Counted from the stretch's first letter, positions 17,791 through 27,518 are shown. The stretch is 64,000 bases of DNA from an uncultured Candidatus Neoarthromitus sp. (GCA_937890765.1 CALADQ010000019.1:44910-108909), one strand, 5' to 3'. Program-made: numbers and translations. The notes: generated by a model not told the origin, from the letters alone.

Positions 17791-17819
17791 ATTTTATTAT
17801 ATATAACTTTATTAGTCAA
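17791..17819 (-). promoter_or_regulatory. Sigma-A type promoter for the DUF1450 gene
   Basis: The -35 is TTGACT (17814-17819) and the -10 is TAAAAT (17791-17796), with a 17-base spacer, on the minus strand. Confidence 0.7.
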
Positions 17820-17841
17820 TTAACATTTTTGCCAAATTTAA

Positions 17842-17873
17842 AACTTCTAGAGAAGAGAATCTACCTAGAAGTT
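17842..17873 (-). terminator. Hairpin after the RsfA-like gene
   Basis: A perfect 9-bp stem (AACTTCTAG and its complement, arms 17842-17850 and 17865-17873) lies 20 bases after the stop of the RsfA-like gene. Only a short TTTAAATTT tract follows on the minus strand, so it would be a weak terminator or an mRNA 3' end stabiliser. Confidence 0.55.
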
Positions 17874-17893
17874 CCAAAATTATTCTATACAAT

Positions 17894-18478
17894 CTATGAA
17901 GCCATTATTTTCTGTTCAAGCATTTCGATTTTCACCCTGGCCTCTTCAAGTTCTTTGTTGAGCTCAGCAATAACTTTTTCCTTACGAAGTATTGACTCAA
18001 TCTCAACAGCTTTTTCGTAAACTTCTTGAATCTTACTAATCTTTGCAAATAAATTAGTAAAATTTTGACTACCGAAACCACTAAGCAAATTAAAATAATA
18101 GTTTGAACTAAATTTTAAAGAGTCACTCTTCACAGAATAGTAATGAGAAGCTATAGCCTTAGGATGTCTATCCAACTTTTCTGATAGAAGATCGAATATT
18201 TCCATTTTCTTTTTATCCTTATTAGTTGCTATAAAATTAAACAAAGTCTCATTATCTTCATGAGTCCAAACTTTTTGCGGATATTTTTTTCTAAAATTTT
18301 CTGTTTCATTTATTAATTTGTAGTAATAAACCCTAGCTTGCCCTGGAGTTATATAAGGATATTTTTCGGAAAATTTTTGTGCAGCTTTCTTAATTGTTAT
18401 ACCCTTTTTTTTGCACTCCAAAATGTGTTTTAAAAGACTTTGTTTTTCTAATTCTGTCCATTCTCTTTTAATTGCCAT
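17894..18478 (-). CDS. RsfA-like Myb/SANT-type transcriptional regulator
   Basis: This 194-residue protein starts MAIKREWTELEKQSLLKHIL, a Myb-like helix with spaced Trp residues. A second similar unit follows at WTHEDNETLFNFIATNKDKKKMEIFDLLSEKLDRHPKAIASHYY. The last 45 residues (VYEKAVEIESILRKEKVIAELNKELEEARVKIEMLEQKI) form a coiled coil. This matches the RsfA group, whose B. subtilis founder is a forespore regulator under sigma-F. The call is by architecture, and a general DNA-binding role is the safe statement. It has a strong promoter and a GAGGTGAG ribosome site. Confidence 0.7.
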   Translation of the reverse strand: MAIKREWTELEKQSLLKHILECKKKGITIKKAAQKFSEKYPYITPGQARVYYYKLINETENFRKKYPQKVWTHEDNETLFNFIATNKDKKKMEIFDLLSEKLDRHPKAIASHYYSVKSDSLKFSSNYYFNLLSGFGSQNFTNLFAKISKIQEVYEKAVEIESILRKEKVIAELNKELEEARVKIEMLEQKIMAS

Positions 18479-18515
18479 TTAACTCACCTCTTTTAAAAAC
18501 ATTACTTGCAAGGAA

Positions 18516-18544
18516 ATTATAACACAATTTAAACTTTATGTAAA
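18516..18544 (-). promoter_or_regulatory. Sigma-A type promoter for the RsfA-like gene
   Basis: The -35 is TTTACA (18539-18544) and the -10 is TATAAT (18516-18521), with a 17-base spacer, about 40 bases upstream of the ATG. It is vegetative in type, not sigma-F in type. Confidence 0.75.
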
Positions 18545-18560
18545 CATATCGTATACTTAA

Positions 18561-19775
18561 TTAATTTTTATTTAAAACTTTTTTAATTTTAGAATTAATT
18601 TCGATAATATCAAAATTTTCTACAGGATTATTATTTACTTCATATAACTTTTTAATTCGTAAAATATTATAAACTTTTTTATCCAATTCAAATTCTGAAA
18701 TTTCACCATTTAAAACACCATTTTTAATTTTGTTAAAAGAAGAAATTATATCATCGAACCCCGAACTAATTAAAATCACATCAACTCCTGATTTTATAGC
18801 TTTCAACGAAGCTTCATCAATCGTATATTTATTTGTTAATCCCTTCATTATCATGTCATCTGTTATAACTATACCTCTAAATTTCAAACCATCCCTCAAA
18901 ATATTCTGCAAAAAAATTTCTGAAGTAGTCGCAATATTTTCTGAATCAATATTTTCATACATTAAATGCGAAACCAACAAAGCTGGTATATTATTTTGTA
19001 TAAGATTCTTAAAAGGATATAATTCAATTTCATTAATTCTGTTATAATCGTGCGATAAAACAGGAAGTTCGTAATGAGAATCTTCATTTGTGTCGCCATG
19101 ACCTGGATAATGCTTTCCAACAGAAATAATTTTTTCATCATTAAACGCTTTTAAAGTTGCATTTGCCATTTTAGAAACAATTTCTTTGTCAGAAGAAAAT
19201 GACCGTGAACCAATAACCCTATTATTTTTATTTGTATAAACATCTAAGACTGGCGCAAAATTCATATTAAATCCCAAATTTCTAATAACTTCTCCCATTA
19301 ATCTAAAATGCAAATACGCATAATTTTCATCATTTATATTTCCAATTTCACGAGCTGATTTAAATTTAACTACATCTTCAGGAAGACGCGTAACAATTCC
19401 GCCTTCTTGATCCAACGATAAAAACAATGGCACATTTCCACTAATCTCATTTAAATTTTTAATTTCATTTATTAATCCAACAGTTTGAGGAACACTCGAA
19501 ATATTTTTCCTAAAAAATATTATCCCACCAACCTTAACATCTTTTATAAAAATTTTATCTTGCTCACTCAATTTTTCATTTCCATCAATTCCAACAATAA
19601 ATAGTTGACCAATTTTTTCATCTAGACTCATACTCAAAACTTTATTTAAAACTTCATCTTCTTTTGCCAAAACCAATTTCTTATCTCCATCTTTAAATTC
19701 AGTTTCTTTATTTTTATAAGAACACGAACTCATTAAACAAAACAATAAAATAACACAAACAAAATTTTTAATCAC
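18561..19775 (-). CDS. GH3 beta-N-acetylhexosaminidase lipoprotein (NagZ-like)
   Basis: This exported glycoside hydrolase family 3 enzyme is likely to cut N-acetylglucosamine residues from peptidoglycan fragments. A lipoprotein signal ends in LLFCLMSSC, so Cys is the anchor. The catalytic domain shows SLDQEGGIVTRL, the NagZ block KHYPGHGDTNEDSHYELP with its Asp/His dyad, and VITDDMIMKGL with the nucleophile Asp. There is no second GH3 domain, as usual for NagZ. The GTG at 19775, 9 bases after AAGGAGG, is preferred; an ATG at 19784 abuts the binding site. The PFOR terminator lies directly upstream, so expression may rely on read-through. Confidence 0.88.
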   Translation of the reverse strand: MIKNFVCVILLFCLMSSCSYKNKETEFKDGDKKLVLAKEDEVLNKVLSMSLDEKIGQLFIVGIDGNEKLSEQDKIFIKDVKVGGIIFFRKNISSVPQTVGLINEIKNLNEISGNVPLFLSLDQEGGIVTRLPEDVVKFKSAREIGNINDENYAYLHFRLMGEVIRNLGFNMNFAPVLDVYTNKNNRVIGSRSFSSDKEIVSKMANATLKAFNDEKIISVGKHYPGHGDTNEDSHYELPVLSHDYNRINEIELYPFKNLIQNNIPALLVSHLMYENIDSENIATTSEIFLQNILRDGLKFRGIVITDDMIMKGLTNKYTIDEASLKAIKSGVDVILISSGFDDIISSFNKIKNGVLNGEISEFELDKKVYNILRIKKLYEVNNNPVENFDIIEINSKIKKVLNKN

Positions 19776-19796
19776 AACACCCATCCTCCTTCCTTA

Positions 19797-19834
19797 TAAA
19801 AAAACAGATGTGAGCTAAAACAATAACTCACATC
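19797..19834 (-). terminator. Intrinsic terminator of the PFOR gene
   Basis: An 8-bp stem GATGTGAG/CTCACATC (arms 19807-19814 and 19827-19834) is followed on the minus strand by TGTTTTTTTAT. It lies only about 20 bases before the GH3 start. Confidence 0.85.
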
Positions 19835-19843
19835 AAAATTTAA

Positions 19844-22800
19844 TTAATCTAATCCTGCAAGATTTCTATACTGCTTATTCTTGTCTTGAGCAAATTTTTC
19901 TGCTTGATCTAAAATTTCTTCCATTTGCTCTGGAACAACTTTTGACAACGCATTAAATCTTATCTCACTCTTAATGTACTCTTTAAAATCTTGAGTAGGC
20001 TCTTTAGAATCTAACACAAAAGGATTCTTTCCTTCATCTTTAAGTTGTGGATTATATCTAAACAAACTCCAATAACCAGCTTCAATAGCTTTCTTAGTTT
20101 GCTTTTGTGCAGTACCCATCCCTGCCAAAATTCCATGACTAATACATTGACTATAAGCAATTATCATCGATGGACCAGGATAAGCTTCAGCTTCTCTTAT
20201 TGCCTTTAATGCTTGATTAAAATCTGCACTAAGAGAAATTTGTGCAACATAAACATAACCATAGCTCATAGCCATAGCAGCTAAATTCTTTTTGTTCACC
20301 CTCTTACCTTGAGCAGCAAACTTAGCTATAGCTCCAAAAGGAGTTGACTTTGATGATTGACCACCAGTGTTTGAATATATTTCTGTATCAAAAATCAATA
20401 TATTTATATCTTGATTTTGAGCAATAACATGATCCAATCCACCAAATCCAATATCATAAGCCCATCCATCTCCTCCAAACACCCAGTTTGAAGTTTTAAC
20501 TAAATACTCTTTATTTTCTAACAACTCTTTAACCAAATCATTTCCTTGTTCTTTTTCCAACATCGGAACAATTTTTCTATAAAGTTTCAAAGTCTCATCG
20601 CCATTATTAAAATTATCTACCCATTTATCCAATAAATCTTTTAATTCAGAAGAAACAGTATTTCCACTTTCCAATAATTTTTTAGCTATATTTAAATTAT
20701 TATCTCTTCTATTTCTTCCTGACAAATACAAACCATATCCAAATTCAGCTGCATCTTCAAATAACGAATTTGCCCAAGCTGGTCCCCTTCCCTCATGATT
20801 TTTAGTATAAGGCATAGCTGGCATGGATCCTCCCCAAATAGAAGAACATCCCGTAGCATTAGCTACAACCATTCTTGGACCAAACAATTGAGTAACAAGC
20901 TTAGCATATGGAGTTTCTCCACATCCTGCACAAGCGCCACTGAATTCCATTAGAGGTGTTCTAAATTGACTTGCCTTTACTGTTGTTAGTGGTAGCGGAT
21001 CTTCTTTAATAGAAACTTTCGAATCGTCAAAAGAATAATCATAGTGTTCCTGTTTCTTGCTGTCACGTTCACCTTCAGTTGAAACCATCTCCAACGATTT
21101 TGGCTTAGATGGACAAACATCAACACAGTTCGTACAACCAGTACAATCCTCTATTGAAACTTGCATTGAAAAATGATATTTTTGATCACCCTTTATCCCT
21201 TTTGCAGGAGCTGATAAATAACCTTCCGGCGCATTTTTAAGTTCTTGATCCGTGAGCAAAAATGGTCTTATTACAGCATGAGGACACACAAAAGCACACA
21301 TATTACATTGAATACAAGTTTCCGGATTCCACTTAGGAACAGTAACAGCTATACCTCTTTTTTCAAACTTAGCAGTTCCATGTTCAACAGAACCATCTTC
21401 TCTTCCTTTGAAAACACTTACTGGTAATTCATTACCTTTTAAAGAATTAATAGGTTCGAGAATGTTTTTAACATATTCAGTACTCTTGTTACCAATTGAA
21501 GATACTTCATGTTTAACCCCATCATCAACAGAATCTTTCCAACTGTCTGGAACATCAATCTCAACTAAACCTTGAATGCCTAAATCTATAGCATCAAAAT
21601 TCATCTTAACGATTTTCTCACCTTTTTTACCATAAGCTTTTTCTGCTGACTGCTTCAAATATTTAATGGCATCTTCAACTGGTATTATGTTTGCAAGTTT
21701 AAAAAATGCTGATTGCATTATCATATTAATTCTTCCACCAAGACCTAAATCTCTAGCAATCTTAACAGCATTAATAGTATAAAATTTAATATTATTTTCA
21801 GCAATTATTTTTTTAACATCTGCAGGAAGTTTTTTATCCAACTCTTCTAAAGTCCACAACGTATTCAACAAAAATATTCCACCATTTTTAATTCCAGAAA
21901 CTATAGAATCATACTTACTCATATAAGCTTGATTGTGACACGCAACAAAGTCTGCTTTAACAATTCCATAAGTAGCTCTAATTCTATTATCTCCAAATCT
22001 CAAATGAGAAATAGTTATTCCACCAGATTTTTTTGAATCATACTCAAAATAAGCTTGAACGTGCTTGTTTGTATTATCTCCTATAATTTTTATGGCCATC
22101 TTGTTAGCTCCAACTGTTCCATCGGAACCCAATCCCCAGAACTTACAAGAAATTAACGACGAATCTTGAATTTCAACTTCATCAACTAAATCTATACTTG
22201 TATTAGTTACATCATCCACTATACCAACAGTAAAACCATTTTTAGGTTTGTCAGATTTCAATAATTCAAAAACTGAAGCTAAATGCGTAGGAGTAACTTC
22301 TTTGGAGGCTAAACCATATCTTCCACCAACTATAATAGGTTGATTATCAGTTCCGTAAAATGCACTCATAATATCTTTATAAAGTGGTTCTCCTTCAGAA
22401 CCTGGTTCTTTAGTTCTATCCAATACTGCAATTTTTTTGACACTCGAAGGTATCTCATTTAATAAGTGTTTAATACTAAAAGGCCTATATAAATGAACTT
22501 TAAGAACACCTACTTTTTCACCTTTTGAACACAAATAATCAACAGTTTCTTCAGCCGCCTCAGCAGAAGAACCCATACAAACTAATATTCTTTCTGCACT
22601 AGGATCTCCATAATAATTAAACAACTTATAGTTTTTACCAGTAAACTCATTAATTTTATCCATGTAACTTTGCACAACTTCTGGTAAACTGTTATAAAAT
22701 TTATTAGCTGCCTCTTTAGTTTGAAAATAAATATCTGGATTTTGTGCTGTACCCCTAGTAACAGGAGAACCTGAATTTAATCCACCTTTTTTAAATTCCT

Positions 22801-23404
22801 TCAAGGAATCAAAGTCAATTAAGTTCTTTAAATCTTCATATTCAAAAGCTTCAACTTTTTGAACCTCATGCGAAGTTCTATAACCATCATAAAAAACTAA
22901 AAAAGGAATTCTAGCTTTTATCGCAGATGCGTGAGCAATTGGAGCCAAATCCATTATTTCCTGAACACTATTAAGTGCTAACATAGCAAAACCTGTTTGC
23001 TTAGTTGCCATAACATCTTGATGATCACCAAATATCGATAAAGCATGTGAAGCTATAGCTCTAGCCGTTACATAAAAAACACCTGGCAACAATTCACCAG
23101 CTATCTTATACATATTAGGAATCATTAATAACAAACCTTGTGAAGCTGTATAAGTAGTAGTTAAAGTACCACCTTGCAATAAACCATGTACAGCACCAGC
23201 AGCACCAGCTTCCGATTGCATCTCAACTATATCAACAACTCTTCCGAATATATTTTTTTTGTTTTGTGATGCCATTTCATCTATATTTTCACCAACAGCA
23301 CTTGAAGGTGAAATAGGATATATAGCTGCAACTTCAGTAAATGCATACGCAATATATGCCGCAGCACCATTACCATCAACGGTAACCGTTCTTCTTTTTA
23401 TCAC
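19844..23404 (-). CDS. nifJ: Pyruvate:ferredoxin (flavodoxin) oxidoreductase
   Basis: This is the homodimeric enzyme that converts pyruvate and CoA to acetyl-CoA and CO2 while reducing ferredoxin, the hub of anaerobic clostridial metabolism. All domains are in one 1186-residue chain: the pyrimidine-binding domain (TVDGNGAAAYIAYAFTEVAAIYPISPSS), the CoA-binding region, the gamma domain, and two [4Fe-4S] motifs (CIQCNMCAFVCP near residue 696 and CTGCTNCVDVCP near 752). The proximal cluster and TPP domain follow (CAGCGETPYAKL; GGDGWAYDIGFGG near 976; SNTGGQSSKSTP). The start is GTG with AAGGA 6 bases upstream. Confidence 0.97.
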   Translation of the reverse strand: MIKRRTVTVDGNGAAAYIAYAFTEVAAIYPISPSSAVGENIDEMASQNKKNIFGRVVDIVEMQSEAGAAGAVHGLLQGGTLTTTYTASQGLLLMIPNMYKIAGELLPGVFYVTARAIASHALSIFGDHQDVMATKQTGFAMLALNSVQEIMDLAPIAHASAIKARIPFLVFYDGYRTSHEVQKVEAFEYEDLKNLIDFDSLKEFKKGGLNSGSPVTRGTAQNPDIYFQTKEAANKFYNSLPEVVQSYMDKINEFTGKNYKLFNYYGDPSAERILVCMGSSAEAAEETVDYLCSKGEKVGVLKVHLYRPFSIKHLLNEIPSSVKKIAVLDRTKEPGSEGEPLYKDIMSAFYGTDNQPIIVGGRYGLASKEVTPTHLASVFELLKSDKPKNGFTVGIVDDVTNTSIDLVDEVEIQDSSLISCKFWGLGSDGTVGANKMAIKIIGDNTNKHVQAYFEYDSKKSGGITISHLRFGDNRIRATYGIVKADFVACHNQAYMSKYDSIVSGIKNGGIFLLNTLWTLEELDKKLPADVKKIIAENNIKFYTINAVKIARDLGLGGRINMIMQSAFFKLANIIPVEDAIKYLKQSAEKAYGKKGEKIVKMNFDAIDLGIQGLVEIDVPDSWKDSVDDGVKHEVSSIGNKSTEYVKNILEPINSLKGNELPVSVFKGREDGSVEHGTAKFEKRGIAVTVPKWNPETCIQCNMCAFVCPHAVIRPFLLTDQELKNAPEGYLSAPAKGIKGDQKYHFSMQVSIEDCTGCTNCVDVCPSKPKSLEMVSTEGERDSKKQEHYDYSFDDSKVSIKEDPLPLTTVKASQFRTPLMEFSGACAGCGETPYAKLVTQLFGPRMVVANATGCSSIWGGSMPAMPYTKNHEGRGPAWANSLFEDAAEFGYGLYLSGRNRRDNNLNIAKKLLESGNTVSSELKDLLDKWVDNFNNGDETLKLYRKIVPMLEKEQGNDLVKELLENKEYLVKTSNWVFGGDGWAYDIGFGGLDHVIAQNQDINILIFDTEIYSNTGGQSSKSTPFGAIAKFAAQGKRVNKKNLAAMAMSYGYVYVAQISLSADFNQALKAIREAEAYPGPSMIIAYSQCISHGILAGMGTAQKQTKKAIEAGYWSLFRYNPQLKDEGKNPFVLDSKEPTQDFKEYIKSEIRFNALSKVVPEQMEEILDQAEKFAQDKNKQYRNLAGLD

Positions 23405-23426
23405 CTTAATTCCTTCTTTCTATAAA

Positions 23427-23446
23427 TTCTTAAATTGATCTAAGAA
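23427..23446. promoter_or_regulatory. Inverted repeat in the PFOR leader
   Basis: Perfect 6-bp arms TTCTTA/TAAGAA are separated by 8 bases, 22 bases upstream of the PFOR start codon. It could be an operator or a leader hairpin. It does not match a Rex site. Confidence 0.35.
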
Positions 23447-23552
23447 ATCTCATATACTTTAATTCAATAAATTACATGGAGAGTGTACCAAAATTTTATT
23501 GATTTTTTTTTAATAATTTATGTCTTTTTTGTTAATTAGATCAATTTTTATA

Positions 23553-24887
23553 CTAATATAATTCATATTTTCCCAAAAATTTCGTGTATTCTATGTTTTT
23601 GCAATCTAAATATTCCTTTAAATCTCTCTGATTTTTTCTATCTCCATGTACTAAAAATATTTTTTGTGGTTTGTAAATCATAGAATTTACATAATCTACA
23701 ATGGTGCTTCTGTCTCCATGGCCAGATAAACTTGGGAAATTATAAACTTCTGCTTTAACATCAAATTTATCTTTAAAAATATTTATTTGCTTACTTCCTT
23801 TTGAAAGTCTCCATCCTAAAGTTCCTTTTGCTTGACTTCCAACTAATATTATTGAGTTTCTACAATTATCTATTTGTCTCTTTAAATGATATATTATTCT
23901 TCCACCTTCACACATACCTCCAGCAGATAAAACCACATAAGGGTCCTCGCTTTCTTGTATTTTCATAGAATCCTCAATGGTTGTAGAATAAACTAAATTT
24001 TTAAAATAAAGCGGATCATCTCCACTATCTAATTTATTTTGAGCATCCTCATCATACACATCTTTACATTTTTCATATATTTCTACAATTTTAGAAGACA
24101 TAGGGCTATCTATATAAACCTTATAATCAAAATCATTTGATTCAAAAATGTCATTTATTAAATATAAAATTTCTTGCATTTTCCCAACTGTAGCTGATGG
24201 TATTAAGCATTTACCTCCCCTTTTAAGTGTGTTTACAATTATTTTTTGAAAATCGTCAAAAAACTCGTTGGATTCATGTTTATCCAAACTTCCATAAGTA
24301 CTTTCAACTATTGCAAAATCTGCCCCTTCAATTATTTCTGGATCTTTAAGTATTGGAGTATTTAACTTTCCTATATCACCACTATAAAAAATTTTTTTAC
24401 CATCAACCTCTATCAAAATTGATGCAGAACCCAAGAGATGTCCAGCATCAAACAATTCTAGATTTATACCTTTTATCAACTCTATTTTTGTTCTATAATC
24501 TATCTCAACGTAATTATTTAAAAATTTATTTACGCTGTTCATATCAAATAGTTTGTAGCTATCATTTGAAAACTCTTCAAACATTTTTGAACTTTCTTCA
24601 AGTACAACTCCAGCTAATAACTTTGTAGCTTTTGTTCCATAAACTTTTCCTTTGTACCCCATTTCATATAAAATAGGAATTCTTCCGCAATGATCTATAT
24701 GAGCATGGCTTAAAACAACTGCATCAATTTCACGTGCATTAAAGTACATTTCTAAATTTGAATAAATTTTTTTATCTCTTCCCTGAAAAAGTCCGCAGTC
24801 CAATAAAATATTTCCATAATCTGTACTTACCATGTGGCAAGCTCCAGTCAATCCATCTGCACCACCATAATTTATATATTTAATCAT
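23553..24887 (-). CDS. Metallo-beta-lactamase fold beta-CASP exonuclease-like protein
   Basis: This 444-residue protein belongs to the CPSF73/Ysh1-like group of RNA-processing nucleases. Motifs are the metal-binding HAHIDHCG, the MBL strand IFYSGDIG, the beta-CASP domain (SATVGKMQEILYL, YIDSPMSSKIVEIY, VVLSAGGMCEGGRI) and a C-terminal RMBL motif (SLSGHGDRSTIVDYV, FLVHGDRKNQRDLKEYL). The ATG at 24887 has AGGA close upstream and removes an untidy 17-residue extension. It is a single gene, and its nucleic acid target is unknown. Confidence 0.88.
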   Translation of the reverse strand: MIKYINYGGADGLTGACHMVSTDYGNILLDCGLFQGRDKKIYSNLEMYFNAREIDAVVLSHAHIDHCGRIPILYEMGYKGKVYGTKATKLLAGVVLEESSKMFEEFSNDSYKLFDMNSVNKFLNNYVEIDYRTKIELIKGINLELFDAGHLLGSASILIEVDGKKIFYSGDIGKLNTPILKDPEIIEGADFAIVESTYGSLDKHESNEFFDDFQKIIVNTLKRGGKCLIPSATVGKMQEILYLINDIFESNDFDYKVYIDSPMSSKIVEIYEKCKDVYDEDAQNKLDSGDDPLYFKNLVYSTTIEDSMKIQESEDPYVVLSAGGMCEGGRIIYHLKRQIDNCRNSIILVGSQAKGTLGWRLSKGSKQINIFKDKFDVKAEVYNFPSLSGHGDRSTIVDYVNSMIYKPQKIFLVHGDRKNQRDLKEYLDCKNIEYTKFLGKYELY

Positions 24888-24904
24888 AACAATCCTACCC
24901 CAAA

Positions 24905-24937
24905 TAAAAATGGGTATCGTTAAAACAACAATACCCA
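24905..24937 (-). terminator. Terminator after the exported propeller-like protein gene
   Basis: Arms TGGGTAT (24911-24917) and ATACCCA (24931-24937) are followed by TTTTTATTTG on the minus strand. Confidence 0.75.
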
Positions 24938-24998
24938 AATATTATTCGCTTTTTTGAAATGTATTAAACAAAAACTTTTAAAATTTATTTCACGAAAA

Positions 24999-26063
24999 TC
25001 ATATTGCAAAATTATAATCAAATTCTTTTGGAGAATTTACAACAGTTGAAAACTTTCTTTTTCCATCCATATCAAATCCAGATATAATTAAATTTCTTAC
25101 AATTTTTCCATCCAAATTTTCAAAAACTTCTCCAAAAACTATAAGTCTACTTTCATCATTCATAATTTTTAATGCCATCAAATCATTTTTATTAGAAATG
25201 CTACTTTGCCAAATTATATTTCCATCCACATCATATTTCAGTAAGACCAAATCCATATTTAATGGATTGTTAATTGTTATTGGAACTTTAACATCTCCAT
25301 CGCCATTGCTGACCTCTGCTAAAATTATTATTTCTCCATTATTTAAAGCAACAACATCTTTAAAATCGTCAATATGCGAAGAGCCATAACAATTATCCCA
25401 AATAAAATTTCCATCTTTGTCAAACTTTGCAACCAATCCATCTGTCCATTCTGAATTTCTATAGACGGATGCTATTAAACAATATTCATCATCAGAAATA
25501 TTAATTATTTTATTAAATCTATTGATTTTTAAATTTTCAAACATTTTTCCCCAAATGATTTTGTTATTTCGATTTAACTTTAATATGTAACAATCCTTAT
25601 TCTCTTGAAATTTAGGTTCCGTCAAAACTTTTCCAACAAAAATTCTATTTGCCGAAGTGTCATTATAAACCGTATCCACTGAAACATTTTTAATTTTATA
25701 TTTTGAATTTATGTTAACGCTCTTCTGGAATTCATTTTCTGAAAATATGTAAACTGTTCTATCTTTAACAACTTTTTTTCCAAATATATCTCTGTATTCA
25801 TATGTCAAAACATTTTCAAACTCGTTGACAATTTTTTTGTAATTATCTTCAGTTACCTTTTGATTATTTTTAAAAATCGTAACATAATCCGTATCAATTC
25901 CAACTTGCGTTAAAAATTCATCTTTCAAATTTTTATATTTAAAATCATTAAAGACTATAATGTCTACTAATTCCACATCTTTTACAAAAATTTTTGATTC
26001 AACATACGTGCTACATATCAAAATAAAAACTAGCGAAAAAATTAAACAGCTAACTTTTTTCAT
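24999..26063 (-). CDS. Exported protein with beta-propeller-like repeats
   Basis: I do not recognise a named family. A signal peptide is clear (MKKVSCLIFSLVFILICSTYVES). From about residue 150 to the end, similar units of some 45-50 residues recur, each carrying a (D/N)xxx(K/N)IIW-type strand: KLNRNNKIIWGKMFENL, KFDKDGNFIWDNCYGSS, KYDVDGNIIWQSSISNK, GFDMDGKRKFSTVVNS. Between them are stretches such as DEYCLIASV, GEIIILAEVSNG and SRLIVFGEVFEN. This pattern resembles propeller blades of delta-60/SBBP or PQQ type. The N-terminal 120 residues are unassigned. The RBS is GAGG with an ATG start. It is a single gene. Confidence 0.65.
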   Translation of the reverse strand: MKKVSCLIFSLVFILICSTYVESKIFVKDVELVDIIVFNDFKYKNLKDEFLTQVGIDTDYVTIFKNNQKVTEDNYKKIVNEFENVLTYEYRDIFGKKVVKDRTVYIFSENEFQKSVNINSKYKIKNVSVDTVYNDTSANRIFVGKVLTEPKFQENKDCYILKLNRNNKIIWGKMFENLKINRFNKIINISDDEYCLIASVYRNSEWTDGLVAKFDKDGNFIWDNCYGSSHIDDFKDVVALNNGEIIILAEVSNGDGDVKVPITINNPLNMDLVLLKYDVDGNIIWQSSISNKNDLMALKIMNDESRLIVFGEVFENLDGKIVRNLIISGFDMDGKRKFSTVVNSPKEFDYNFAI

Positions 26064-26076
26064 CTAATTACCTCTT

Positions 26077-26107
26077 AAAAAAACTAATAATACAATTAGT
26101 ATTATTA
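26077..26107 (-). terminator. Terminator of mnmH
   Basis: A 9-bp AT stem (26085-26093 and 26099-26107) is followed by seven T residues on the minus strand. It stands right at the start of the next gene. Confidence 0.7.
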
Positions 26108-26156
26108 ACATGTAGATTCAATTTTATCCAATTTTTATAAATATTTAAAATTAAAT

Positions 26157-27272
26157 CTACAAATTATTGTACAATTTAACCATCTCGTCTAAAAACTTTT
26201 CATTGGAACAAAAATCAAAACGAAATTTAAATTCGTGTTTGTTCATGGAATTTAAATATTTAGGATCGTAATAATTTTCCATTAGCACGCTAGCTAATTG
26301 CTCAAATTTTTTTGAATCAAACAACTCAAAATATTTTTTCATGTCGTCATTTGTAGAATATTTTTTAAGCATCAAAAGATTTTGTTTAAAATCATCTAAA
26401 ATTTTTTCATCCACAACATAATTTTCATTATCAACAATATCAACTTTAAAATAATCTTCAATTAAATTTCTAATTCTAATTTCTATTGGCAAATCTGCAA
26501 AAATATGAATTCCATTATTCATGGCTGAAAACACATATTCAGGTAAAATTATTTTTCCAATTCGCTTGCTTTCACCTTCAACAAAAACATTAATCTTTTC
26601 GCCGTTTAAAAATTTTTTGTATTTATCTCCTTGAATAATGTCCATGATTTTATGAAAAATAATTGTTTCAAATTGTTTTTGAGAATTTTGCTCTCCAAGA
26701 TTAACTCCACCAAGAAATGAAGCTCTATGATTAGCGGCAAACTCTAAATCCAAAACAGGATATCCCAAACTCTCAAGTTGATTTAAAATTTTTGTTTTTC
26801 CGATTCCTGTTTTCCCGTGCAAAACTATGAAATTAATATTGTTTATGATTTGAGGAAAATGATTTAGCAAAAATCTTCTGTATCCTTTATAGCCTTTGTC
26901 AATTCTATAATTTTTAATTCCAATTGAATTAAAAAGATTGTGCACAGTTCCGCTTCTCATTCCACCCCTAGCACAGAAAAAAATTATGTTCTTGTTCAAA
27001 GAGAATTCGTAAGAAATTTTATCAAAAATATGTTCAAGCTTACGTCCAACATACCTAAATCCTAATTTTTTAGCGACATGAGTACTCTCATTGATGTATG
27101 CGTACCCAACTTTTTCACGCTCATAATCGTTCAATAACGGCAAATTTATGGCACCGAATATAGAACCATTTTTAAATTCACTTTCCGATCTTAAATCAAT
27201 AATGCAACTATTTTCAATTTCAAAAATTTTTTCTGCACTAATAACTTTATTAAAAATGATATTACCTCCCAA
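26157..27272 (-). CDS. mnmH: tRNA 2-selenouridine synthase MnmH (SelU)
   Basis: MnmH replaces the sulfur of 2-thiouridine at tRNA position 34 with selenium via a geranylated intermediate, using selenophosphate. The N-terminal rhodanese domain has the active Cys loop FFCARGGMRSGT, followed by the linker NYRIDKGYKGYRRFLL and a P-loop domain with LHGKTGIGKTKIL. The 371-residue length is normal. It implies selenium metabolism, though selD is not in the window. The only standard start in frame is a TTG at 27272, which overlaps the sequence GGGAGG. An ATT at 27257 (7 bases after GGAGG) or ATC at 27260 would be much better placed, so a non-canonical start is likely. Confidence 0.9.
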   Translation of the reverse strand: MGGNIIFNKVISAEKIFEIENSCIIDLRSESEFKNGSIFGAINLPLLNDYEREKVGYAYINESTHVAKKLGFRYVGRKLEHIFDKISYEFSLNKNIIFFCARGGMRSGTVHNLFNSIGIKNYRIDKGYKGYRRFLLNHFPQIINNINFIVLHGKTGIGKTKILNQLESLGYPVLDLEFAANHRASFLGGVNLGEQNSQKQFETIIFHKIMDIIQGDKYKKFLNGEKINVFVEGESKRIGKIILPEYVFSAMNNGIHIFADLPIEIRIRNLIEDYFKVDIVDNENYVVDEKILDDFKQNLLMLKKYSTNDDMKKYFELFDSKKFEQLASVLMENYYDPKYLNSMNKHEFKFRFDFCSNEKFLDEMVKLYNNL

Positions 27273-27488
27273 ATGTTACAAAAATAAATTCAACGAAATT
27301 TAAAAATCAATAACAATATATTTTCATAAAATTTTTAACTATCTGAAAATTTTATCAACTAATATGTAATTATATCACATATAAAAAAATTTTTTTAACA
27401 AATACAAAGTAAGTTAATATCAATATAAATTTATTTTTTTCGATATTTTTTCTGTCTAAATATAGAATTTTTGGAATTAATATATCAA

Positions 27489-27518
27489 TTGACAATTTAA
27501 AATTTCTTCAATTATAAT
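27489..27518 (+). promoter_or_regulatory. Sigma-A type promoter for the four-repeat DUF4214 protein
   Basis: Perfect hexamers TTGACA (27489-27494) and TATAAT (27513-27518) have an 18-base spacer. The rest of the gap 27273-27602 is AT-rich with no other clear element. Confidence 0.75.

Noticed and set aside
23405..23552. Rex (NADH-sensing repressor) operator before PFOR
   Set aside because: No TTGTTAA...TTAACAA type inverted repeat is present; the only repeat there, TTCTTA/TAAGAA, does not fit.
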